Shown piece by piece: positions 7,789 to 14,465 of a stretch of DNA of 64,000 bases. The notes under the pieces are model-generated. The model made no database searches and was not told where the DNA came from. It saw only the letters and a list, made by a program, of their open reading frames with translations. The position numbers and the translations under genes are program-made. The DNA lies in NCBI GenBank assembly GCA_934229625.1, contig CAKQDU010000005.1, forward strand, positions 1 to 64,000. Reading direction: 5' to 3'. Each line of letters opens with the position of its first letter. Within the stretch, counting starts at the first letter, position 1. The stretch comes from an uncultured Alphaproteobacteria bacterium (GTDB lineage Bacteria > Pseudomonadota > Alphaproteobacteria > RF32 > CAG-239).

Positions 7789-7941
7789 AAGACAAAAAAA
7801 TTAAAGTGTTAATAATTGAATTTCAAAAACAGTATACGAAAATAAATCTTTTTTGTCAATAAAAGGATTGCATTTTAAATGGAATGGTTTATAATGTGCT
7901 TATAATTTTTATTATTAACATTTTAATTTTTTTGTCTTATG
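7786..7941. repeat. 31-bp inverted repeat forming the leaders of two divergent genes
   Basis: The arms 7786-7816 (read on minus) and 7911-7941 (read on plus) differ at one base. Each arm ends exactly at an ATG start codon and contains TAATTTTTTTGTCTTATG. Both divergent transcripts therefore begin with the same U-rich, Shine-Dalgarno-less leader. Confidence 0.8.
7868..7895 (+). promoter_or_regulatory. Promoter of the 7939 gene
   Basis: TTGCAT (7868-7873), a 16-bp spacer and TATAAT (7890-7895). The predicted 5' UTR is about 37 nt. Confidence 0.65.
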
Positions 7942-8343
7942 GAAAATAATAAGTTGGTGCTTAGCCGCGTGGTGGTTTGGATTATCGGCATTGTTTCTAT
8001 GGTGCTTTTGGAAATGAACAATATTCTGTCTTGGGCTGATGTTTGTTCTATCGGAGTCACTTTTTCTGTGCTGATTTTTTATATGGAAAGCCGTTTTGCT
8101 ATCTGTTTTACGATGCTTGCCGCTTTCTTTATTTTGATTGGACACTACTTTCCGCTGGTAAGTCTGCACTCAGAAGTCGACTTTGAGCTTATGAGCAAAT
8201 TTCAGTCGGCAATCGGGCGCGGAATAAATATTTGGCTGAATGCTTTTATTTATTTGTTTATTGCTTTTATCAGCTTGCTGACATTTTTTGTATTGTCTGC
8301 AATAGCTTATGATATAAAGTTTAAACGATTACGCGGCAGATGA
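7939..8343 (+). CDS. Small membrane protein (134 aa), paralogue of the next gene
   Basis: Three to four membrane helices and a basic C-terminus (KFKRLRGR). It shares layout with the protein at 8404: an N-terminal helix pair with a SWADVCSIG or SVVDACILG turn, a central helix followed by a short loop, then a C-terminal helix pair. This suggests an old tandem duplication. No Shine-Dalgarno sequence; the leader is U-rich. Function unknown. Confidence 0.6.
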   Translation: MENNKLVLSRVVVWIIGIVSMVLLEMNNILSWADVCSIGVTFSVLIFYMESRFAICFTMLAAFFILIGHYFPLVSLHSEVDFELMSKFQSAIGRGINIWLNAFIYLFIAFISLLTFFVLSAIAYDIKFKRLRGR

Positions 8344-8350
8344 TTGTTCT

Positions 8351-8379
8351 TTGTCATGTGTGTTTAAGAATGTTTTATT
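8351..8379 (+). promoter_or_regulatory. Probable promoter of the 8404 gene
   Basis: TTGTCA (8351-8356), a 17-bp spacer and TTTATT (8374-8379), leaving a short U-rich leader with TAATTTTTTTGT just before the ATG. Confidence 0.4.
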
Positions 8380-8403
8380 GTTTTTTCTAATTTTTTTGTA
8401 ACT

Positions 8404-8817
8404 ATGGGTAAAAAAGGTTTTAATCAAGTTAGATTGATTATTGGCTTAATCGGCTTTGCCATGCTGATATTTTTGAAAATCTCAGCTGTAATTTCAGTTG
8501 TAGATGCCTGTATCTTGGGTATAGGTTTTGCAATTTTTTTACTGATTACCGGAGATTTGAAATATCTTCCGTGGACGCTGATTCTTATGGTGTTATATAC
8601 GGCGCTTCCGCTCTTGGGATATCATTGGCCTATATTGGTTTGGAACGCCCCGGATTGGGAGATGTTTCCGCAAGTGGCGCTATATGGCAATAAATTGATG
8701 ATTTTGTTTGTAAATTCATTTTTGTATTTTTTGGCTGTAGTGTCGCTGCTGTTTCTTGTGTGTGCGGTTCTGAGCGGATTCGGAACATTCAGCAAGAAAG
8801 ATTCTTCTCTGAAGTAA
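8404..8817 (+). CDS. Small membrane protein (137 aa), paralogue of the previous gene
   Basis: Four predicted membrane helices with a basic start (MGKKGFNQVR). The spacing of helices and the turn motif VVDACILGIGF match the protein encoded at 7939 (SWADVCSIGVTF). It has its own probable promoter and a strong terminator, and no Shine-Dalgarno sequence. Function unknown. Confidence 0.6.
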   Translation: MGKKGFNQVRLIIGLIGFAMLIFLKISAVISVVDACILGIGFAIFLLITGDLKYLPWTLILMVLYTALPLLGYHWPILVWNAPDWEMFPQVALYGNKLMILFVNSFLYFLAVVSLLFLVCAVLSGFGTFSKKDSSLK

Positions 8818-8820
8818 ATA

Positions 8821-8858
8821 AAAAAAAGGAACTGATAAACATATCAGTTCCTTTTTTA
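8821..8858. terminator. Bidirectional terminator between convergent genes
   Basis: GGAACTGAT/ATCAGTTCC hairpin (8828-8851) flanked by seven A on the left and six T on the right. It serves the membrane-protein gene (+) and pfkA (-). Confidence 0.85.
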
Positions 8859-8874
8859 TTGTGTTGTAAACAGA

Positions 8875-9957
8875 TTAGTCTTCTATTTCGCCTACATACA
8901 TTCCAATAGCGTGTGCTGCTTTAACATAATCGCTGTGGGCGTCCAAACCTGTTGTGCCTGCGGCAACAACTTCGTCTAAAGTGAATGATGTGATTTTACC
9001 ATTGCTGAGAGAAACCATGCGGTCTGTATGACCTTCTGCCAATAAACGTACGGCTTCGGCAGCCAAAACAACAGCCAATGTACGGTCAAACGATGTCGGA
9101 TTGCCGGAACGCTGAACGTGACCTAATTTGGTAACGCGGGTCTGAAAACCTTTGTAGTTGGCGTTGATTAAACTGCTCAGATAATCACCGATACCGCCGT
9201 TGATTTTTTCGCCGACCATGTTTACGGCGCTGGTAACAGCTTCGCCTTTTTCGGTTTTAACACCTTCGGAAACCACAATCAAAGCGCTGGTGCGTCCGCT
9301 GGCTTTTACTGCTTCAAGCTTTTTAACAATACCATCTAAAGTATATGGAATTTCCGGCACCAAACAAATATCGGCAAAACCGGCAATGGCGGAATGCATT
9401 GCCAGGTGTCCGGCGTCGCGTCCCATAACTTCCAAAATCAGAGCGCGGTGGTGTGAACGTGCTGTTGTCATCAAATCGTCCAAAGCGTTGGTGCAAACCT
9501 GACAAGCCGTATTGAAACCAACCGAAAATTCTGTCAGCGGTGTATCGTTGTCAATGGTCTTTGGAATACCAATCATTTTTACACCTGCAATTTTGCAATA
9601 GGTGCTGACAATATTCATACTGCCGTCGCCGCCGACAACCACAACAGCGTCCAAACCCAGTTCGCGGACGCCTTCGCCAAAACGCTGAGCCAAAACTTCT
9701 TGCGATTCTTTTACGCCGGTGTTGAGCGAGCCTAAATATGAACCGGCCATTCTTGGCCACGGTGAGCTGCTGAAATTTTCTTCAGTCAAAATTTCATACG
9801 AAAGCGGGCGGTTAGTCAAACCGTCGGTGCCGTCATGAATGCCATAAACCGTCCAGCCTTGTTTGGTGGCGGCGTTTACTACGGCCATAATAACAGCATT
9901 AAGTCCGGCGCAGTCACCGCCGCTGGTTAAAATACCAATTTTTTTGATGTTGTTCAT
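8875..9957 (-). CDS. pfkA: 6-phosphofructokinase
   Basis: A 360-residue protein that phosphorylates fructose 6-phosphate at C1, the committing step of glycolysis. Visible motifs: ILTSGGDCAGLNA (start of the phosphoryl-donor site), GGDGS near residue 108, PKTIDNDT near residue 128 with the catalytic Asp, MGRDAGHLA, and LGHVQRSGNPTSFDR. Glycine in GGDGS (rather than GGDD) favours ATP as donor, while lysine in PKTIDND is the residue of pyrophosphate-type and some ATP-type long PFKs. Donor specificity is therefore uncertain, which matters because hppA also uses pyrophosphate. The start MNNIKKIGIL is chosen as typical; a longer frame reaches 10041 but adds an unlike N-terminus. Confidence 0.92.
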   Translation of the reverse strand: MNNIKKIGILTSGGDCAGLNAVIMAVVNAATKQGWTVYGIHDGTDGLTNRPLSYEILTEENFSSSPWPRMAGSYLGSLNTGVKESQEVLAQRFGEGVRELGLDAVVVVGGDGSMNIVSTYCKIAGVKMIGIPKTIDNDTPLTEFSVGFNTACQVCTNALDDLMTTARSHHRALILEVMGRDAGHLAMHSAIAGFADICLVPEIPYTLDGIVKKLEAVKASGRTSALIVVSEGVKTEKGEAVTSAVNMVGEKINGGIGDYLSSLINANYKGFQTRVTKLGHVQRSGNPTSFDRTLAVVLAAEAVRLLAEGHTDRMVSLSNGKITSFTLDEVVAAGTTGLDAHSDYVKAAHAIGMYVGEIED

Positions 9958-10089
9958 TCTATATAAACTCCGTTTAAAATTATTGCAATCAGTCAAAAAA
10001 TAATGTATACTCTTTACAACTTTGAATGAAAAAATCCACAAAAAAATGGATTTTGTTACAAAAAAAATGCAGAAAGGGTTATTTTACTG

Positions 10090-10302
10090 ATGATAGGTAA
10101 TGATAAAACGGCTAAACTTCAACTGTTGTTGTGTGAGCTGAAACTTGAGCAAAGACATGTGAATACCGATATGTCAAGATTGCTGAAACAGGGTAAAACC
10201 GTTGATTTTTATCAGGCAAAACAGTTGGCAGGGCAAAAAGTCGGATTGGCAAAAAAAATCAGTAAAGTGGAAAGTTCTATAAATCCTAATATTATAGCTT
10301 AA
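10090..10302 (+). CDS. Small DUF465/YdcH-like coiled-coil protein (70 aa)
   Basis: A helical, charged protein with the DUF465-type pattern of two helices: LKLEQRHVNTDMSRLL, a short turn with D, then a QAKQLAGQKVGLAKKISKVE helix. These small cytoplasmic proteins are common in Proteobacteria and have no settled function. The assignment rests on length and residue pattern only. A terminator follows directly. Confidence 0.55.
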   Translation: MIGNDKTAKLQLLLCELKLEQRHVNTDMSRLLKQGKTVDFYQAKQLAGQKVGLAKKISKVESSINPNIIA

Positions 10303-10326
10303 TTCAATTTTTTGATAAAATTATAT

Positions 10327-10353
10327 GGCTCGCTGTTTGGCGGGCTTTATTGT
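10327..10353 (+). terminator. Terminator after the DUF465-like gene
   Basis: GCTCGC/GCGGGC hairpin (10328-10345, one G-U pair) followed by a T-rich tail. Confidence 0.6.
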
Positions 10354-10358
10354 TATAT

Positions 10359-10387
10359 TTGACAAAAAATAAAAAATGTGATATGCT
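10359..10387 (+). promoter_or_regulatory. Promoter of the 10567 gene, with long 5' UTR
   Basis: TTGACA (10359-10364), a 17-bp spacer and TATGCT (10382-10387). About 170 nt separate it from the next likely start codon; I see no clear stable structure in that UTR. Confidence 0.6.
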
Positions 10388-10566
10388 CAAATTGCTTTAT
10401 AAAAAATTATGTAAAATTATTAGGATATAAATTGTTGGTTGGCGAGTTTTGCTCATATAACTGATTAACTTTGTCTGAATGTTTGAAAATTTTGCGTAAG
10501 GCGTTGTTTCTCGGCTAAAATAGTTTTTACCGAAATCTCTGAAACAGCTTATGTATTTTATTCACG

Positions 10567-11748
10567 ATGACATGGGAGATTATGTTGTCAAAAATCTTTT
10601 TCAGTATGAAGAATGTTTTTGTTTGCAAGGTTTGCAACTTTGGCGAAAAAGCCTGGAATCTTTTGTTAAAAGTATTGTCAGGTATTGTTTTGTTTGTGTT
10701 CTCGGCGTTTATCGCTTGCGGATTTGTTGTAACAGCTTTGATTGCAACTCCGGTTGCCGTTGTCGAGGCGTTGTTGATGCCGGCATGGGTCTTTGTCTTC
10801 CATGTTTCTGCGGCTAAATGCTGGAGCAGATGGCAAAAAAGACGTGGTTGTAAGGGTATGGGAGATACAATTGTCTTCTATCTCAACAATTATGAATTTG
10901 AATGGCATTATCCGGTGGCAAAAGAAGTCTTTATGTTTCTGACATCTTGGACAGAGTCTGCTGAGTTCAGATTTAATCAGTATTTTGTTGAAGAAACGGA
11001 GCTTTACATTTGGCCTGATGAAAATCAGATTCGCTGGTATAAAACGCTGCATAATGGGGATAGAAATGTTCTCTGCAAGCTGTCTTTAGACGCATTTATG
11101 AAAATGTGGAACAGAGATGGTATTCAGAATACTCTGGCTAAACTTATGTGGACTAAACTTCCGGAGACGGCTTTTTTGGAGCTTTTGCGCGGTGAAGATG
11201 TAAATTGGTCGCTTGTAGATGATTGGTTTATGAATCAATGCCGTTCAAGCAAAGCTGTAAACGCGCTTGTATCTGTTGCTCTCAAAGGTTTTGATTACCC
11301 TTGCCAGATTGCAAAGGCGGTTGTGCTTAGAAACGGATTGCCTCAGGCTGTAATTGCTGATTTGCTGGCTAAAAAAGATAGCGAGGATGCTCATATTCTT
11401 ATTGCTGCTAACACAAACTATGAATACATAGTTATGTTGAAGTCGTCGGTAAATTATAACTTGTCGGCTATTTTGGAAAGCTGCAAAAAGCTGAATCCGG
11501 AGTTTGATGGTTTTGATTCTTGTGTTGAGATGTATCTTGATGAAACAACTTATAAAATCTATCATGACTGCGGATATTCTCTAAAAGCCGAAACGGTTAA
11601 GAAGATGTTGTCTTCAGACAATATGTCTCTTTCTCTTTTCAAAGAGATTGTTGACAATGAGCCGATGTTCAAGGACTTGGCTTCTTTGGATGAGGATGTG
11701 AAAACGCTCCTGCAATCTAAAATGAAGTACTTGTCAAAACTCGTCTGA
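10567..11748 (+). CDS. Hypothetical membrane-anchored helical protein (393 aa)
   Basis: A hydrophobic N-terminal region (about residues 35-80, two membrane helices) precedes a long soluble part. The region from about residue 150 onward is made of short amphipathic helices (for example LSLDAFMKMW, LPQAVIADLLAKKDSEDAHILIA) spaced like an alpha-solenoid. No family recognised, but the helical style resembles the proteins at 12672 and 30717. The ATG at 10567 lacks a ribosome site; the in-frame ATG at 10582 has GGGAG very close upstream and is an equal candidate. A strong terminator follows. Confidence 0.6.
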   Translation: MTWEIMLSKIFFSMKNVFVCKVCNFGEKAWNLLLKVLSGIVLFVFSAFIACGFVVTALIATPVAVVEALLMPAWVFVFHVSAAKCWSRWQKRRGCKGMGDTIVFYLNNYEFEWHYPVAKEVFMFLTSWTESAEFRFNQYFVEETELYIWPDENQIRWYKTLHNGDRNVLCKLSLDAFMKMWNRDGIQNTLAKLMWTKLPETAFLELLRGEDVNWSLVDDWFMNQCRSSKAVNALVSVALKGFDYPCQIAKAVVLRNGLPQAVIADLLAKKDSEDAHILIAANTNYEYIVMLKSSVNYNLSAILESCKKLNPEFDGFDSCVEMYLDETTYKIYHDCGYSLKAETVKKMLSSDNMSLSLFKEIVDNEPMFKDLASLDEDVKTLLQSKMKYLSKLV

Positions 11749-11760
11749 CTGATTAAATTA

Positions 11761-11800
11761 AAGCGTTGCTCTTATTAAAAGGGCAGCGCTTTAATTTTTT
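11761..11800 (+). terminator. Rho-independent terminator
   Basis: An 11-bp stem (11761-11771 with 11781-11791, two G-U pairs) followed by a T-run. Confidence 0.8.
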
Positions 11801-11914
11801 TCGCGCCTTGCTCTGTCTAATGCTATTTTTTGCTTGAAAAATAAAAAAGTATGTGTTAAATAAAGTTCAATTTAGTGTTAACTTTATGGAAAATTTTGGA
11901 AAGAGGTGATTTAA

Positions 11915-12121
11915 GTGGTACAAGTAACAGTTATCGGAAACGATGTAAACCAGTCTTTGAAAATCTTGAAAAAGAAAATGCAAAGAGAAGGCGATTTCCG
12001 CGAAATGAAACTGCGCCGTTGCCATGAAAAGAATTCTGAAAAGAAAGCTCGTCGCAAAGCAGAAGCTATCAGACGCGCTCGTAAGCAGATGCGCAAACGC
12101 TTAGATACCGAAGGTTTCTAG
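11915..12121 (+). CDS. rpsU: 30S ribosomal protein bS21
   Basis: A 68-residue protein with the S21 pattern: VTVIGNDVNQSLKILKKKMQ, then a very basic helix KKARRKAEAIRRARKQMRKR. It is a small-subunit protein involved in translation initiation. The start is a GTG at 11915 with AGAGGTGA at good spacing. A terminator follows. Confidence 0.93.
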   Translation: MVQVTVIGNDVNQSLKILKKKMQREGDFREMKLRRCHEKNSEKKARRKAEAIRRARKQMRKRLDTEGF

Positions 12122-12146
12122 TTTTTTAGAATACTTTAATGATAAG

Positions 12147-12177
12147 TCCCCGCCCGCTTGAGTGGGGATTTGTTTTT
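12147..12177 (+). terminator. Terminator after rpsU
   Basis: TCCCC/GGGGA hairpin (12147-12168) followed by a T-rich tail. Confidence 0.65.
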
Positions 12178-12196
12178 CAAACGTAAGGAGATAAAA

Positions 12197-12580
12197 ATGA
12201 AAAAATTGTTTAGCATACTTGCCGGAATTTGTCTGTTTGTAGGTTGCAGCAATGCCGGAGAACAAATTTCTTTGGCCGGTAAAAAGTTTGTTATGCAAAA
12301 TTCCGAAGCCGGAACAACAATTACTTTGGAATTTGCCGACAGCGGAAATGATTATTACGGACAAGTGGTCAACAATTATTTTGGCAGCTATAAAATATTT
12401 AATGATAGAATAACTTTTAGCGCCGGCGGAACAACTATGATGATGGGGCCGCGTGAAGAAATGGAAGCCGAAGGACGTTATTTTGCCGATTTGGATAAAG
12501 TTAGAAATTTTACTTTGCAGAATGATGTATTGACCCTGATTACTTCTGATGGCAAAGCCTTAACATTTGAAGAAAAATAA
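12197..12580 (+). CDS. META-domain (HslJ-like) lipoprotein
   Basis: A 127-residue protein. Its signal peptide ends in a lipobox (LFVGC, Cys16), so it should be lipid-anchored in the envelope. The rest fits the META domain (DUF306): ISLAGKKFVMQ, a glycine-rich strand pair, the TTMMMGPREEMEAEGRYFADLDKV segment that corresponds to the family's MxCP..ME..F...L motif, and a terminal NDVLTLITSDGKALTFEEK strand. Family members such as E. coli HslJ are stress-linked envelope proteins. The ATG at 12197 is chosen for its AAGGAG ribosome site and lipoprotein signal. Confidence 0.75.
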   Translation: MKKLFSILAGICLFVGCSNAGEQISLAGKKFVMQNSEAGTTITLEFADSGNDYYGQVVNNYFGSYKIFNDRITFSAGGTTMMMGPREEMEAEGRYFADLDKVRNFTLQNDVLTLITSDGKALTFEEK

Positions 12581-12590
12581 GAATGAGGTA

Positions 12591-12626
12591 AAAATGATTT
12601 TATTTGACAGATAAAATCATTTTTTG
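12591..12626 (+). terminator. Terminator after the META lipoprotein gene
   Basis: AAATGATTTTAT/ATAAAATCATTT hairpin followed by T. It overlaps the next promoter, whose TTGACA lies in the hairpin loop. Confidence 0.7.
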
Positions 12627-12632
12627 TATACC
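12604..12632 (+). promoter_or_regulatory. Promoter embedded in a terminator
   Basis: TTGACA (12604-12609) in the loop of the preceding terminator hairpin, a 17-bp spacer and TATACC (12627-12632). The predicted leader is about 33 nt, AU-rich and lacks a Shine-Dalgarno sequence. Confidence 0.6.
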
Positions 12633-12671
12633 TTATGCAATAACTTAATTTTTAATTTAATATTATTGCGT

Positions 12672-13097
12672 ATGGATAATTTAACTCCGCTAGAAGCGTA
12701 TGTATTGGCTCGGAAAGGTTCATTCCCGGCAATACGTTCTGTAATACAATCGTTTAGCTATCCGTCTCAAGACGAAGATGCTTGCTATTTTCCTTCCGAA
12801 GCGTTTGTTGCAGCATTGCTTGCTAAGCAAGATAGTAGAATCTGTCGGCTTTTATCAAAAAGCACTTTAAGAGGTTATGTTTTTAAGGTCGCTATTTATA
12901 CGAAAAATAAAGCCTACATAGAAAAGTATTTCGATAAAGCGGATTTCTATTTGAATGGAAAGCAAATAATTGCTTTATTTGAACTAGGTTGTAAGAATAT
13001 TGCTGAAGAATTTTTGCGCATTTTTGGTTTTATGTCAAAGTATGACGACGAATTTTTGAAATATCTTCACAGTCATAACTATAATTACAACTTCTAA
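12672..13097 (+). CDS. Hypothetical helical-repeat protein (141 aa)
   Basis: A soluble, all-helical protein starting MDNLTPLEAYVLARKGSF, with ankyrin-like helix pairs but without the GxTPLHxA signature: ALLAKQDSRICRLLSK, AIYTKNKAYIEKYFDK, ALFELGCKNIAEEFLR. It resembles the soluble parts of the proteins at 10567 and 30717 in style. The ATG at 12672 has no ribosome site; the U-rich leader is of the kind shared by several unknown genes here. Function unknown. Confidence 0.55.
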   Translation: MDNLTPLEAYVLARKGSFPAIRSVIQSFSYPSQDEDACYFPSEAFVAALLAKQDSRICRLLSKSTLRGYVFKVAIYTKNKAYIEKYFDKADFYLNGKQIIALFELGCKNIAEEFLRIFGFMSKYDDEFLKYLHSHNYNYNF

Positions 13098-13112
13098 AGC
13101 GATTTTGTTTGT

Positions 13113-13148
13113 AAAAAAACAGCAGATATAAAAACTGCTGTTTTTTTT
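13113..13148 (+). terminator. Rho-independent terminator
   Basis: ACAGCAG/CTGCTGT hairpin flanked by A7 and T8; possibly bidirectional. Confidence 0.85.
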
Positions 13149-13187
13149 CTTTAAAAATTCATTTATGATAATGAGTATAAATAGTGC

Positions 13188-13216
13188 TTGCAAAGCGGCG
13201 GCTAATTGTCTATAAC
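13188..13216 (+). promoter_or_regulatory. Promoter of ychF
   Basis: TTGCAA (13188-13193), a 17-bp spacer and TATAAC (13211-13216), about 40 nt before the ychF start. Confidence 0.6.
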
Positions 13217-13258
13217 AAATAAAATTTTAAGAAATACAGCCCGTTAGGAGTTTTGATT

Positions 13259-14368
13259 ATGGGATTTAACTGTGGTATCGTTGGTTTGCCGAATGTTGGC
13301 AAGTCTACGCTTTTTAATGCTTTAACACAAACAATTGCCGCTCAGGCTGCGAATTTTCCGTTTTGTACAATTGAGCCAAACACCGGCCGCGTTGCCGTTC
13401 CGGATAAACGTTTGGATAAATTGGTTGAAATGGTTCAGCCTAAAAACGTGGTGCCGACACAACTGGAGTTTGTGGATATTGCCGGTTTGGTAAAAGGTGC
13501 GTCAAAAGGCGAGGGTTTGGGAAATCAGTTTTTAGCTAATATTCGTGAAACAGATGCTGTAATTCACGTTTTACGCTGTTTTGAAAATGATAATATCACT
13601 CACGTTGAGGGTACTGTTGACCCAGTGCGTGATGCGGATATTGTGAAAACAGAATTGATGATTGCCGATTTAGATTCGCTGCAAAAAAGAATTGACCAGC
13701 TGCGTAAAAAAGCTACGGCCGGAGATAAGGACGCAGCCGTAAACGTAAGAGTTATGGAGCCGATTATTGCCGCTTTGCAAGCCGGTAAGCCTGCGCGTTC
13801 TGCCGCGCCGGATGCTCAGGATAAAGAAGCGGTAAAGTGCTATAAAATGCTGCAGCTGCTGACCTCTAAACCGGTTTTGTATGTTTGCAATGTTGACGAG
13901 GATTCGGCGGCAACCGGTAATGAATTTTCAAAAGCTGTGCAGAAAATGGCGGCTGATGAAGGCGCTGAATCAGTTATTATTTCAGCTGAAATTGAGTCGG
14001 AAGTGGCGCAACTGGAATCTGAAAGCGAAAAACAAGAATTTTTGAGCGCTTTAGGTTTGGAAGAAACCGGATTGGCAAAAATTATCCGCGCCGGCTACAA
14101 TCTTTTAGGTTTGCAGACCTATTTTACGGCAGGACCGAAAGAAGTCCGCGCCTGGACTTTTGTTAAAGGAATGAAGGCACCTCAATGCGCCGGAATTATT
14201 CATACCGATTTTGAACGCGGTTTTATTCGCGCCGAAACAATTTCTTATGATGATTATGTGCAGTTCGGCGGCGAGCAAGGCTGTAAAGACGCCGGAAAAA
14301 TGCGCTCTGAGGGTAAGGAATATGTTGTGCAAGACGGCGATTTGATGAACTTCTTGTTTAATGTTTAA
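13259..14368 (+). CDS. ychF: Redox/ribosome-associated ATPase YchF (Obg-like)
   Basis: A 369-residue protein with P-loop GLPNVGKSTLFNAL near residues 8-21, the switch region DIAGLVKGASKGEGLGNQFL, and NVDE where true GTPases carry NKxD. NxxE is the signature of the YchF/Ola1 branch that prefers ATP. The C-terminal TGS-like domain ends AGKMRSEGKEYVVQDGDLMNFLFNV. It is a cytosolic protein linked to ribosomes and oxidative-stress responses. The start is set at the ATG preceded by TTAGGAG. It has its own promoter and terminator. Confidence 0.93.
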   Translation: MGFNCGIVGLPNVGKSTLFNALTQTIAAQAANFPFCTIEPNTGRVAVPDKRLDKLVEMVQPKNVVPTQLEFVDIAGLVKGASKGEGLGNQFLANIRETDAVIHVLRCFENDNITHVEGTVDPVRDADIVKTELMIADLDSLQKRIDQLRKKATAGDKDAAVNVRVMEPIIAALQAGKPARSAAPDAQDKEAVKCYKMLQLLTSKPVLYVCNVDEDSAATGNEFSKAVQKMAADEGAESVIISAEIESEVAQLESESEKQEFLSALGLEETGLAKIIRAGYNLLGLQTYFTAGPKEVRAWTFVKGMKAPQCAGIIHTDFERGFIRAETISYDDYVQFGGEQGCKDAGKMRSEGKEYVVQDGDLMNFLFNV

Positions 14369-14374
14369 GCTTGG

Positions 14375-14400
14375 GCGGCAGCAATGCCGCTTTTTCTTTA
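14375..14400 (+). terminator. Terminator after ychF
   Basis: GCGGC/GCCGC hairpin (14375-14390) followed by TTTTTCTTT. Confidence 0.7.
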
Positions 14401-14465
14401 GATAAAACTTATAAAAAATTGACATTATCACCTTTGTCCTTATATTAAAAAGCAAAGGAGATAAA

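Noticed and set aside
10551..10817. An 88-codon ORF starting MYFIHDDMG in another frame of the 10567 gene
   Set aside because: It ends abruptly inside the longer gene, is Cys-rich without pattern, and is best explained as an out-of-frame shadow of the membrane-anchored protein.
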